Assembly (NCBI GenBank): GCA_905250025.1
Contig: CAJNOJ010000018.1
Location: 496,001 to 560,000 of the forward strand
Origin: Adineta ricciae
Taxonomy: Eukaryota > Rotifera > Eurotatoria > Adinetida > Adinetidae
DNA length: 64,000 bases
Direction: 5' to 3'
Each line of letters starts with the position of its first letter. Position 1 is the stretch's first letter. The notes beneath the pieces are model-generated. The model was not told the DNA's origin, searched no databases, and saw only the letters and a program-made list of their open reading frames with translations. The position numbers were made by a program, and so were the translations under genes. This document shows, piece by piece, positions 26,562 to 38,472 of the stretch.

Positions 26562-27824
26562 ATGGCAACTAATATAAGTCGTAATGAACCGATTGTGGTT
26601 GATCGACTGGCCCTGAGTCGTGCTCAGCATCTTAAGTCTCGCACAAGTCGTCAACAATCTATATCCGACGATGAAAATGATTCCATATCAGACTGGTCAC
26701 AATCTGATCTCGAATGTAGTCCGTTGAGCGACATCGAATCGGCATCAAATCTTAATGAGCCGATTGATTGTGACTCTTATCGAGTGCCGTTCGATGATGT
26801 TGACGATTCTTTCGATGAAAAGTTACCTACAGCCGAACCGAAAATACCCGTTAATGGAATACGATCAAATGATACACCTCTACCAATTATTAATGATAGT
26901 ACGACAAGTACACATATGTCATTTTCAAGTGATACGGACAAAGTTAAACAACCCGAGCAATCATTGAGCATAGCCGATAGCAAACCTCCAGTACAATTTC
27001 GAAAAGCGTTGCAAACACCATTGCTACCTGCTCGACGAATGCAAACGAAGCAAGTATCTTCGCGTCATTTAACGCCGAATTCTCATATTCTATCCCAAGT
27101 CACGAACGCGTCATATAATCGTAAAACGATATCACCGAGTCCATCGCGTTTGTATTTACGTCGTGGAACAACGTCAACTAGCACGAGTGCAAATACTCAT
27201 TCAACGAAAGAATCCAATTCATCAACGCATAGTTCTATTCAAAGTGGTAACGACGAACGTCCTCCGCCGACTGCTTCTACTACTAGTTCGCAGCAGCGAC
27301 CAGTCGCAGCGTCACCTAATTTCAGTCATTCATCGACAAACAATAATGTTATTTCACGCATTTACGAGGTGAAAAAACTCTACGTTGATGATTCTGATTA
27401 CGGTCGCTTAAGTGATGTTACAGCGATTAAAAATGTTCCTGGGCGTAGTCGACAAAAATGGGGTACTATTGTTCATCCCCCATTTCCATTAGGCTATCAA
27501 CACAGCACACCTGAACAAGTCTCACAAGTTGTTGAACGTCTAACAAGTCCTGTGCGTTGCCGTGATCGACACCAACCTGCTCCAACACCATCTAAACGAT
27601 ATTTATCTGTTGAAGAAACAGAAGCATTAGTAAGAACAATTCTTATTTAATTGTCTTATAATCTTCCCTTCATTTTTCTTTAGATAAATCGTTTGACCAA
27701 AGTCAAAACACTTCGCTCCCCTGATCAATATTGGCCTCTTCCTCCGCAAACTCGTTCCGTGAAAAATTTAAGTAATAGATTAAAAGAAAATAATAATTGG
27801 AAAGGTGTTGGCATTTCGGCCTGA
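26562..27824 (+). CDS. Uncharacterised Ser/Thr-rich disordered protein
   Basis: Two exons, 26562-27629 and 27684-27824, encode 402 residues. The first three quarters are Ser/Thr/Asn-rich and acidic, with little predicted fold and no membrane segment. The C-terminal quarter is denser and probably holds the conserved part: RIYEVKKLYVDDSDYGRL, then QKWGTIVHPPFPLGY, then two similar elements, SQVVERLTSPVR and INRLTKVKTLRSP, ending WKGVGISA. The repeated (V/I)xRLTxxx pattern and the WGTIVHPPFPLGY block resemble short linear elements of cilium- or microtubule-associated proteins, but I cannot name a family. It is convergent with eIF3h, with 277 bases between stop codons. Confidence 0.8.
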
Positions 27825-28101
27825 ATGATTTCATTTCGATGTTGTTCTTTTTCTCTTGAACTTCAGGGTTTCTTGTGCGTTTTTTTTGCGAAAAGAGAAA
27901 ATATTTTTTTCATTAGAATTCACCTAAGGAGAACCGAAAACTGTTTTGTGGCTTTCGCATTTCAATTAAAACCAATATATGTATATATAATCATTTTATT
28001 TTTCGTTTTTCTATCCGGACAAACACAACAACAAGAAAAGATGAAGATAACTGATCAATGTGTTTGTCCGTTGTTAGGTGTATATGTCTGTTTGTTTGTA
28101 T

Positions 28102-29364
28102 TTATTGTTTTTCATGAACAGCTTGTGCCATAAATAATTTAGCTAGACCTTGTGCTGCAAATTGAGTGATATTATCACATTGGTTATTGATTTGCGAACC
28201 ATTGAGTAAAGCTTCCCGTCTTGATTTGACATAGAACTTGGTGGTATTATCGAAATCTTCGTCGTTGCCATCATTGCGACGGTTGGAGTCACGTTGATTG
28301 CGGCGACTTTGTTGACGTTGAAGTTGTTTTTGATAGGTGGTATATCGTGCTGCATGATTGGCGAACACATCCACACAGTCGATTAATGATCGGAGTTGAC
28401 GTTCGAGATTTCCGCTAGGAGACAAATACGATCAATGTGTGATTTTTATAAGAGAGCATCTATCGTATTTACCTGGTGCCTAAATCAAGAAAATTATTTG
28501 ATTTGGAACTGAGTCTTGTTTGTTCCTCAATTTCACAGAGAAGTGAATTCACTAAATGAGAGTTTCTAAAGATGACTGGTAATTCTTCGAATAAAGTTTC
28601 AAAATTCAGATTGGCTTGTCGTGCACTGAAAGAAAACGTCCATGTTTAACATGAAAATCTGCTCAACTATTTTCAAAACTTACTTATCGGGTGAAAAATA
28701 ATCTTCATTCTTTAGATTTTCAAGCGCAGCAGGTGTTAAACGGTAGGCTTTCAAACTGATATAACCTTGCATGGCCAATGCTTGATCTGCAAGAGAAAAC
28801 GAACTCATGAGCACGAGCTTTTCGAGAAGATGACTTTGAAATCACCGTAAACAAGTGCAATCGATTCTTCAACAGAAGACAATTGATATTCTACCATTGC
28901 TTGTGCGATTGATGGATTGAAACTACTATCATAAAATCCCACGAGTAAGTAATCGGAATTGACTCGACGTAGATTTCGGATGATATCCTTTTGGTACTGG
29001 TCTAAGTCTAAAGAGACGATTTGGATTTCTTTCAGAAAAATCATTGGATTTTCATACCAAGATCGATGTTCTCAGGTTTATTTTGATTTGGAAACGCAAA
29101 GCAATTTGTCACTTCAAGTGTAGCATCTTTGACCAAACCAAGAAGGACACCTTGTGCATTGTCTGTTGTTTCTTCATGTGCATGTTTGATGATTTTCAAG
29201 ACGACCTAATCAATGAGAATTTCAAAATTCAGCAAGACTACACTCGATGAATTTTGTTTTACCATTGCATCAACGAAGACTTCTTTCACCGGATTTGATG
29301 TTGATGTCGCTGAAGAAGAACCAACTTTCGAAGAATAATTCATTTGTGCGCTGTTCGATGCCAT
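28102..29364 (-). CDS. EIF3H: Translation initiation factor eIF3 subunit h
   Basis: eIF3h is an MPN-domain subunit of the cytoplasmic eIF3 complex. The first exon begins [16 protein letters not shown] and ends VKEVFVDAM. Splicing joins this to [13 protein letters not shown], matching the family's conserved VVLKIIKH. The MPN domain continues with [20 protein letters not shown] and [18 protein letters not shown]. The metal-binding JAMM histidines are not evident, as expected for this non-catalytic subunit. After several short introns, the C-terminus has a Gln/Arg-rich coiled region. It ends [18 protein letters not shown], closely matching the human end of the protein. Its start codon is 254 bases from that of the divergent RNase gene. 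Confidence 0.95.
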
Positions 29365-29617
29365 TTTTGCGGGATAAAATCAAATCTGAAAGTAAAATTA
29401 AGTAATAACTCGCGTTCCCTGCTTTTGACGAATAGAGGCAAATAAAATAAATATCTTTGTTCCTCATATCGTTTTGAGCGACACAATCAACTTGGTGCGT
29501 GTCGATGTACACTAGCGCTGTTAGAATACTAGACAACGATTAGCTAGGAGAAAAAAATCAAAAGTAAAAAAGCCGTTGTTTTATCTACAGGTTTGATTTT
29601 TCTTCCCAAATAAAACG
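29365..29617. promoter_or_regulatory. Likely bidirectional promoter, eIF3h and dsRBM-NYN RNase
   Basis: Only 253 bases separate two divergent start codons. A splice acceptor (TTATCTACAG) at about 29581-29590 shows that part of this interval is 5' UTR of the plus-strand gene. No TATA box stands out. Shared control is inferred from distance alone. Confidence 0.4.
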
Positions 29618-32167
29618 ATGAATACAAAACAACTTCAAAATCAATATGTTCAACGGCGATACCGAACAAATCCGAATGTTCAGCCAAATTCACGCCGTCC
29701 TGAGAAACAAAATGTTAAGCAAAGACATCAGCAAGTACCTGCTGATCGATATATTTTGACCTTTTCCAAAGATAACTTTTTGTTCAGACTAACTCCCAAC
29801 TTGTTCATCAATTTAATATATATTGTGCTAGTCTACATAGCACACCCATCTATGACTTCGACATGTATGAAGACAAAAATCATCGTTGCAAGGTAGACGA
29901 TAAATCAGCAGGTCAAAAACTAGATGTTTTCCTTCGTGTAGATGACATTGTCAGTATTTCCTAATCTGCAATCGGTTGGTACAGGTGGAACAACAAAAAC
30001 TGAGGCAAAAGCCAATGCGATAATCGCATTTCTCGCTCATTTGGAAAAACGAAAACAAGTTGGATTGTTCGTGCCATTTGTGGTACAGACGAATATTTTT
30101 CACTTCGATATCATGCACCTGACTCATATTTAGAATCCAATTTTATATCGAAATATCCAAGCTGAATTACGTCGAGCAACTTCATCGACACCAGGTTGAG
30201 TTTTCTTTTCAGTAAGAAAAACATCATTATGATATTCTGTTCAGATTTAAATGTGAATGTCAATGAATATCTGTTAGCTGATCGAATTGTATCAACACGA
30301 CAAGTTAAAAAAGACGAAAAACTTATTTACATTATTCAACGAATCTGTGGCATTCGTACTGTGACATGTAAGTGTGATACATCAACAAATTTTTGCTCGT
30401 AAAAACGTCAAATATTTCCAGTAAACCAGTCATCGACTATGACAATTGTTTATTTCATCGGACCTAAATCTAAAGAGCAATTAATTCAAGTAAAATGCAC
30501 GAAAATGATTGAAACGCTGTCTAAAATTCTGTTTTCAGCCCTATACCAAAGCATTATTTCAACCTGATAATGATCAAATGTTTAATTATGGTGAAAAATT
30601 ATTCGATGTATTTAGTGATGACAAATTTATTGATAGCGTTTGTCAACGTTTGAAAGTACTATGTAATAATCATCTTGAAGAATGTAAACTATTTATTCGT
30701 GGAAGGTAAATTTCCAAGGAAAACTTCTCGTGATCATAACCGATTTGTAGTTCTGTGAATGTTCAATTGTGCTACAATGAATTTGTTACGCTACGGCGTG
30801 AATTTGAAAACGAATATCATCGTCGGCGAAAAGTTTCAGGTCCGAACACAAATGTAGGTGGAAAACCATCTGGAATAACAACTGCGACTGCACAATTACA
30901 ATCAACACATATCGATAATAATGAAAAAGCGTCGGATACTGAGGAAAAGGACGACGATCAAGTTCCGGATTATTCGACGTATAATGATGATGTAAATACA
31001 TCGATGTTGAAGGTGTTGAGACAGGAGGAAAACACCGATGAACAAACAACAAATGATGCTGTAATTAGAATTTTGTAAATCTTTTTACGACTAAAATGAG
31101 GCTACTTAGACAACAAAAAACACATCATCAATGCCAGCGAAAGATTCACCCATCGTCATCGAAGTTTCAGACGATTCATCGGAAAGTACCGATTTGCAAG
31201 TTCTTCAAAGTATCAAACCTCCTGTTACGAAAAAACCAGATCCAAAACTATTACTTACCCTGTATATTATATCCACATATCTTTGCGTTCGCTTTTCATA
31301 CTCTTTTCTTTTAGACCCGAAACTACATTTCGATCAAATTCTGAGTATGTTCTTGTATTTAAACCTATTCACTTGTCATATAGAAAGTCTCCTAGATCTC
31401 AGATACCTCAGTTACCACCACCGCCACCACCATTAATGTCATCAATTTTAACACCAACTCTTCGCCATGTGGTTTTAGATGGACAAAATGTCGGCCGAAA
31501 GTAAGTTGGATTGGCTTTCGATCAGATCATATAGTTCTGTTTTTCGCTAGTTCAAATGATTATTATGGTGTCTTTTCCTGGTCTCGTTTATGGAATGCGA
31601 TCAATTATTTTAAAAACCGTGGTCATGAAAATATAATTGCTTTTCTCCCTATGTGTATGTATCTGATTCTGTTTTTCATCTTCAATGCCATTCATTGTCT
31701 TTCGAATAGACTACCGAGACCATTCTAATAAGAATCTTTCTCCAAATGATGCTAATCGTGAACGACAATATCGTGATACGCTGATCAATTCACGATATAT
31801 TGCCTTCACACCTTCACGATATAACAATGGACAACGCCTAACAAACTATGATGATCGGTAAGCATTAAATGGTTTATCTGAAAACTAATTATGTCTTTGA
31901 AAAGATTTATTCTACAATATGCTGCTGATAACGACGGTATTGTTGTTAGTAATGATAATTTCCGTGATCTTCAACGTGAAAAAGCTTTTCAATTTGTGAT
32001 AAATAATCGGTAACAAATAATTTGCATGTCAATTTTCTTCCTAACCTTTTTCCTTCTACAGAATTCTACCATTTGCAACCATCAATGATACATTCATGCC
32101 TGCTACTGATCCACTCGGTCGTAATGGCCCACATTTGGATCAATTTTTGACAAAGACAAGTCTGTGA
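29618..32167 (+). CDS. dsRNA-binding plus NYN (Regnase/N4BP1-type) ribonuclease
   Basis: The N-terminal exon is basic. A double-stranded RNA-binding motif follows: an exon with PIYDFDMYEDKNHRCK is joined, through a 52-nt intron (GTAGAC to GTGTAG, about 29894-29940), to MTLSVFPNLQSVGTGGTTK and EAKANAIIAFLAHL. The spacing P-x-Y, H, V-x-G-x-G, K-x-E-A-K fits the motif well. A central region of about 250 residues has no family I know, then an acidic, Pro-rich linker (DDSSES, PPPPPP). The C-terminal third is an NYN/PIN RNase: HVVLDGQNVGRN, FTPSRYNNGQRLTNYDDRF, DGIVVSNDNFRDL and DPLGRNGPHLDQFL. All expected catalytic acidic residues (DG, YDD, SND, RDL) are present. The nuclease domain is closest to ZC3H12/N4BP1/KHNYN. 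Splicing between 29740 and 29830 is uncertain, so the first helix of the dsRBM is not placed. Confidence 0.8.
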
Positions 32168-32373
32168 TTATATATAAAAAAGCAAATGTCTTGTGTATAT
32201 TTTTTTGTTATTTTCTTTTTTCTAAAAAATAATTTTCTTTTCTTCTGATTAGTCGCCTATTTGCGTACATTTATTTTCTTTTATATTGATGGAACAACTA
32301 TAAGAATAAACACTGATTCATGTGAAAAATAGTTTCACAATATTTTTCTTCTTCTAGAAAAAAATTGATTGTC

Positions 32374-34426
32374 ATGTCGGACACAAGTAAATGGGAAATA
32401 GCCGATAGTCTTCGTCAACGTGCACGCGACGATTTATTTGGTCTATTAAAAAGTATCGGTGGAACCAAAGATCTTTTTATCGATGCTGATCTATTTCCAT
32501 TGATTGACTTAACATCAACCGCAAGCGAAATTCGACAGCACGGTGTCGAAAATCTACATAAATTGGATTCGGCAGTCAATGCTAAGACGAAAAACAAACG
32601 ATTATTCTTATTACGGCCGAATATAGTGCGATTTCTAACATTGGCCAAGCAATTACGGCAGTTGGATATTCGCAATGCACACGTGATCTGTGTTCCGAGA
32701 AAATTCTACGCATTCGAACATTTATTAGAACAAGAAGGTCTTTGGGGTCGATGTGCACTTCATGAATTAACAGCATTTGATATGGTTGCAGTCGATTATG
32801 ACCTATTCTCTATGGTTAATTCGCATTTGTACTTGAATATCTACTTGGATCATTCCACTGATTGGTTATCGACATTAGCAGCTTCGTTAATCGATTTTCA
32901 GAAGCTATTCGGAAAATTTTCGAAAACACTCGCATTCGGAAAACTGGCCGGACAAGTTCTGCGACAATTGGAAAGAGGAGAGGGGTGAGAATCACTGTTT
33001 AACATTCAATTTTTATGTTTCGAGTTTAGTGCAATTAGCAATCAAGATTTCGGCGGTGGAAAGAGCATCCAGACAGTTATTTTATTCGATCGCAGTGTTG
33101 ATCTAGTAACACCATTTTGCTCACAGATGTGTTATGAAGGTTTACTTGATGAATATTTCAATATTGAAGCTGGTCGAATGAAAATTCCCAAATCTGGTAA
33201 TGCAGAGAATGCTGGACCACAACATGAACTAGTTCAATTATCTACGAGAGATGATACGATCATCGAAGGTATCCGTGCCATGCATTTCTCTAAAGTTGCA
33301 CAAGAAATCAAAGGTAAAATCAGAACACATTTCATTGATTTTCATTTGCAATCCAACTTTGTTTTAGCTCGATTGGCACGCGAAAATGTTCTACAAAATG
33401 ATTTTCGTGATAAAGTGAAAGATGCATCTATTAGCGATCTGAAACATCTTGTCAATAATGATGTTAAAGGACATATCAACGTGAAAAAACAATTAACACG
33501 TCATTTAGATCTGTGTGCGGATATTTACGAGAAGAAAAAGGCGGCTGATTTCAAAATTCAACTTGAAATGGAAGCGAATATCTTACACTCGGAGAATTTC
33601 GATGAAATCGTTTCGTATATTCATACAATGATTTGCCGTTGCGAACCAAATAAATATCGTCCATTACAATTACTCTGTTTATTATGCACAGCAAATAATG
33701 GACTAGGACGTGAGCTTTATGAATTACTTTGTCGATCGTACCTTCAAGCGTATGGTTATGAGAATATTCCATTACTTTATAAACTGGAACAATTGAGATT
33801 CTTCTATGTGAAACGACAATGTGATATACCAGTGCCCACGAATTCCGCGACGACAGCTGGTTCACGCGGTGAAGCATTTTTCAAAAGAGGAATACAAGCA
33901 GCGCAGAATCTAACCGATAAAGCACAAACACAGAAAACTTTCTTTCAATTTATGCGAAAAAGATTGAATTTAACACCGGATTTAAACCAGCAAACTAAAA
34001 CAGTACCCGGTCCCGATATGGTAAATAAAAGGCCAATTAAAATCGAACAATTCTTATCTTTCTTCTTTTTATTAGGCTGATGTTTTTGATTCGATTTATG
34101 TTCCATTATCATGTCGATTGATCGAAGAAGCTTTAATCAACGACGGTAAACTAGCAATGTTTCAACATGAGCTTATTCAACGTGGTTATCCAGGTGCTGA
34201 AGATCTCTTCGTCCAGCGTTCATCGGGTGTATCAACACGTTCTCAATTCCATGATAATCAACAATCTATTCTGATCGTTTTCATCGGCGGTTGCACACAA
34301 TCAGAAATCAACGCACTTCGTATGTTAGCATTGAGTAAAAGTAACGTCAAATTACGATTCTATTTCGCTCCAACAAGCGTATGGACACATACGCGATTAT
34401 TGCAAGAAATCGAAGCATCACAGTGA
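32374..34426 (+). CDS. VPS33B: Sec1/Munc18 protein VPS33B
   Basis: VPS33B is an SM protein that partners VIPAS39 in endosomal and lysosome-related organelle trafficking. The ATG at 32374 (GTCATGTCGG) is the first in frame. The N-terminus has ARDDLFGLLKSIGGTKDLFI, matching human VPS33B's KKDLFIEADL rather than VPS33A. RPNIVRFLTLAKQL and VICVPRKFYAFEHLLEQEG follow. Then come ILFDRSVDLVTPFCSQ-type SM signature sequence (VILFDRSVDLVTPFC) and YEGLLDEYF. The C-terminus has VPLSCRLIEEAL and LIVFIGGCTQSEINALRML, equivalent to the VVFLGGCTFSEISALRFL block. A few short introns break it, near 32985-33030 and 34022-34077. The Lys/Gln-rich middle segment is normal for the family. Confidence 0.93.
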
Positions 34427-35380
34427 TTCCTAATTTCCAACCGAGACACATTCCCCTGTTTTCGTTTTTCGTCACTTTAATTTAGCAATACTCACGTACA
34501 GATACCACTGCGTTTCGTCGTTTTATGTATGTTGAGCTGAGAAGAATTTTCACTTAGATTTTGAATATTTTTTAAGCAGTATGTCTTGTGTATTATCCAC
34601 CGTTTATCTTTCGAAATTGTTTTTTTTTCAGTATTTACAAATAAAGTCAAGATAATTATATCATTCGTTTTGGAATTGTTGAACCGCTTTGACTGCGAAT
34701 ATGAACTGTATATTGATTTTTCTGTCTTATATTGTCGCATAGGCTGGTAGGACGCTTTGGGCGCATACTCAGTTAACTCATATGAAAAGAAAGACAAACG
34801 GGTTGATTTAAATCGCACAATTTCCATCTGATTTCAGTCGATTTGTGTCAAGAAAACGATTTTAACCTGAGACATTAGTATGTTTGCTCCATCCGTTAGG
34901 CATTGAAGTGCATCGTAGCCACTAATATGTGACGAATGTTATGGACATCTCTGCTGTTGACTGACTATTTTTCGGTAGAGGGATTCGGTACGAAATCGAG
35001 AAGTTCGGGTGATACTTCAAGGTTTGAGGAAAAGCACGTTTTTCTGTTTATCGTGATTCAAATCGAGTAAAATTTGGAAAATTGGTTAAAACTAATAAAT
35101 GAGGGTGTGCATGAATATGATCATTTCTCACCTTCACCCTCAAGATGTCCATGTTGAAGTACTGCATGGCCAAATTACATCAGCATATGGATGGCTCCGA
35201 ATGATACAAGGAGGAGCTGTAGCAAGTCCAAATCGAATGATTTAATTAAAATACGATTTTCACTGACCTCTACCGAATAGTTGAACCTCTCTCTTGAACA
35301 TCATTACCGTTTAACCGTTAATCTCTAATTTCTAGCCGAGAACGCAAGTTCATTGATTATTACTATAGAGATATATAATA
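34427..35380. other. Intergenic, nothing recognised
   Basis: Unique sequence of ordinary composition. Open frames on the minus strand (for example 34492-34827) lack any recognisable motif and I do not support them. Confidence 0.45.
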
Positions 35381-36506
35381 ATGAGTCGTTCTAGTGAAAA
35401 TAAAGCAGATGCTTATTCAAATGCCACACCATCCTTATTTCCTTTTGGTTTACTTATGTATGATCTACCATCATCACGACGGACAACGTCTCGAACGTTG
35501 ACTAACACGGAAACTATCTCAAGAAAACAATCTTCATCTCCTGTACCATCAGTATGTAGAACAATCTATTTCAATCGAGTAGAACTAAATATGTTTAGTC
35601 GTCCTCCTCTGTTTCATCTATCGCTGATGAGGATTTATCAATTGATATTGAGTCCGAGAAGAAAAACTTAACAACAACCGAAGATTGGTGGCGTCAAGGT
35701 TTGTTTCATTACTACTTTCTCATGGATTCTTCTCATTGAAAAAAAAACTTTAGCAATCGAACCAATTCCACAGAAACCCATCGTCGTGTCCCATTCAGCG
35801 TACAGTATGATCGATGACGATGTATCCAATGATACAAATCAGCTATTTTCTCTCTTGCCATCGTTGAATTCTTCAGAAAAAATCATTGTTCATAATCAAT
35901 CACTAATAACTTTAACACAAATCTATACGGACAAAGCCATGGATTGTGTCACACAATGGTATAAGAGTCGTTCAGTGCCACATTTAGCTGTTCTTATCAA
36001 ACGAGGTGTATTAAAAATTTATAAGGAGAAATCAATTCGGATGACAACCAACAACGTAAGTCATTAGGAGTGTCAGATCAATGAGTAGTTTTTTCTGTTT
36101 TCTAAAGAAAAGAGAAATCTATGCACAATTGGATAAGAATGGTCAGATTCTATCGAGTTTTGACAATCGACTATTTGATTCCATTGAACATTTCTATCAA
36201 GCATATCAACAACGTCGTAAGCGTACGGAAAACTTAGCAATTATCTATGAATCTGTCCATTGGTGTAATCAATCCTTTCATGATATCTTACTTGAATATG
36301 CTGAAGCAATGTAAATCACATTGTTTTCCTTGTCAGCCCATTGATTTATTCGGATATATTTTAGTGTGAAATTCACTGGGATGAAAACTCGACTGATCGC
36401 TGATGACGAACTATTGCCTGGCAATATTCCAGTTGATGTTTTACCAAAAGAAATTCTTTGTCAAATTAATTGTTGGGATGATGATCGAAATGAAATCGAA
36501 TTGTAA
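35381..36506 (+). CDS. Uncharacterised soluble protein
   Basis: At least five short exons can be joined in frame, each with GT-AG borders. The start MSRSSENKADAYSN lies in an AT-rich leader. The N-terminal 80 residues are Ser/Thr-rich and disordered, with SSSSVSSIADEDLS. After TTEDWWRQ a folded helical part begins: IIVHNQSLITLTQIYTDKAM, CVTQWYKSRSVPHLAVLIKR, and FDSIEHFYQAYQQRRKRT. It continues LAIIYESVHWCNQSFHDIL and ends in VKFTGMKTRLIADDELLPGN and a short acidic tail. There is no signal peptide or membrane segment. I do not recognise the family. Function unknown; gene reality rests on intron-consistent frames. Confidence 0.7.
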
Positions 36507-37422
36507 AAGACAAAAGTCAACATTCGTTCGCGTTTCTTCTCTTTCATATATCAATTTACATGTTCCTCTCGAAATCGTTGTTTGGAAATTAAATTCAAAT
36601 ATTGAGACAGAGAAAAATCAAAGCCTTTGTTATGCGATAAGTTCTCCTTTGATTACCAATTTTCTTCTCTTTATTTATTATACAAAAGAGTAGGCGGAGA
36701 TTTTCTTTAATAAGAAACGAACCGTTCATTTTTGTCTTTGTCTGTGTTATTTTTAATATTTCCGATTCAAATCTCGAGATGTTCCGTTACCAACAACAAA
36801 AAAAAGTATATAGAAACATCAATATCAGTAAGTAACTTGCGACAGGAATAAAGAGCGCTATCTCTATTGTTGCTCAGCGACGTTACGAGCTTGTTGTTGT
36901 TGTTGTTGTCAAAAGACGAGAGAGAGAGAAAAAAAAGAAGTCGCTTAATGCCGTCGTTCAAAATTGTTGCATATGAACGTATATCAAGTGAAGGACGAAG
37001 AAATTACTTTTTTTTTCTTCTCGTTTTTTCTTTCCGTGAACGAGAGATAATGCTGGGTGGTTGGAAAAGAAAAATTCATATCAGAATTAAAAAACATTCT
37101 TTAGGGTCCTTCGTTGACGAATTTTTTAATAATAACTAAAAGCTAAGATACTTAGTCTATTAGTTACAAGTAAGAGTAAAAATATTTCTTTTGCATGAAT
37201 CGACGATTTTTACTTAGAAGTTTGGATGTTTTTTAAGACGAGGAGAGTTTAGATGAACCATCAGCTCACCTGATGTTGTTTTAACCGAGAATGAAAAGAA
37301 TTTTTGAGAAGATATTTCTTTTGCTTTGTGGAACGATTGATTCAAGAAAAAGGAAATGTATTCCTCCGTCGACTGTGACATTTTAGCAAGGACAAGTTTA
37401 CATAAGAAATAAACAGAACTGT
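36507..37422. other. Convergent spacer with GTT microsatellite
   Basis: A TTG/GTT tract lies at about 36889-36908 and an AG-rich run follows. A 55-codon minus-strand frame starting at 37381 (MSQSTEEYISFFLNQ) ends without homology and is not called. Confidence 0.4.
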
Positions 37423-38362
37423 TCAAATAGAAGACGACGGCGCATGTCGTGTACTATATGGAAGCTTTGAGGCAATGAGTGATGTTTGTTGATTCAAAAT
37501 AGATTTCCGTTGTTTTGGAGAGATATCTTTCGGCAAAAATTCATCGATTGTTACTCCGAGTGATCGAACTACATACTGAATGCTACTCAGACTACGGGTA
37601 AGGTCGATATTATCAGCAATCAATCGAGATTGAGACCATGGAGAGCTTCCTTGGAGCGCTGAGTAATAAGTTGGGTCGATGTATATCAAATAGGTCATTT
37701 TCGGTTGAGACTGTCGTTCATTTAAGGATAATAGTAAGGTATTAATAGAATTGAAAACATGGATATGTTCATTGTTCGCGACTAATTGCTGCAGTTGTTC
37801 GAGAGTCATAGATGAAAACGATTTTGTAATTTTAGTTGTTCGGAAAAAGTTGATGAGCGATGAGTAGTTATTCCAATTTAGTAGAACATAATACTCTTCA
37901 GTACGGTTGGTTTGGGAAGTATGTTTGTGATCAATTGATGTAAAATCAATAGCACTCGAGTCGAAATTAACATGACGTTCACCCATGGAAAGATTGGAAG
38001 ATTGTTTCGATAGTTTATCTTGAAATGGAGAATATTTTAATTATTATTTGAAGAAGAATCTCTGTGGAACTACTTGCTGACTGTGTTTGTTCTTTTGAGT
38101 TTGCCCACCACTGACCTAGGCCGTCGTTGCACACGCACTGAGTGAGATGTAAATAGCAGCTTGAACAAAACATTGGTGGATCGTGCTTTGACTGACGATT
38201 TTCATTGGTGACAACGATCTTTTCGTGATTAGGTATTGGTCTATGGAAAGTAAATGTATATAGATATGGAGTGTTGGAAGATAGCTGATAGTTCTTGCGA
38301 ATAATTTGTTGTTCTTTTAACCATCGTTTTCGACTACGATGATACTGTTTAAAATCTTCCAT
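37423..38362 (-). CDS. Uncharacterised protein with a CxxC zinc-knuckle-like site
   Basis: Two exons, 38074-38362 and 37423-38018, join through a 55-nt intron (GTAGTT to TTCAAG) to 294 residues. The N-terminus is strongly basic (YHRSRKRWLKEQQ). It is followed by a Cys cluster, FCSSCYLHLTQCVC, which has two CxxC/CxC pairs and could bind zinc. The second half has aromatic-rich EEYYVLLNWNNYSSLINFF, a hydrophobic MTYLIYIDPTYYSALQG and a polar C-terminus ending SSSI. No signal peptide or transmembrane helix is present. I do not recognise the family. Its start codon is 110 bases from that of the divergent LYSIVG-repeat gene. Confidence 0.7.
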
Positions 38363-38472
38363 GTTCTTATGCGTGTGTGTTAATCTCTAGATAATTAGAT
38401 TACATAAAGAGATCACTGTTTCTTTTAATTATCTCTACAGATTTAAATAAAAACCAAACAAACAAACACACC
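38363..38472. promoter_or_regulatory. Likely bidirectional promoter
   Basis: Two divergent start codons (38362 minus, 38473 plus) are 110 bases apart. The interval has two near-copies of TTAATTATCTCTA / TTAATCTCTAGATAATTA in opposite directions, which could be a shared site. Confidence 0.4.

Noticed and set aside
37217-37381. 55-codon minus-strand frame beginning MSQSTEEYISFF
   Set aside because: It lies 40 bases past the stop of the Cys-site gene, has no motif or splice support, and is probably 3' UTR.
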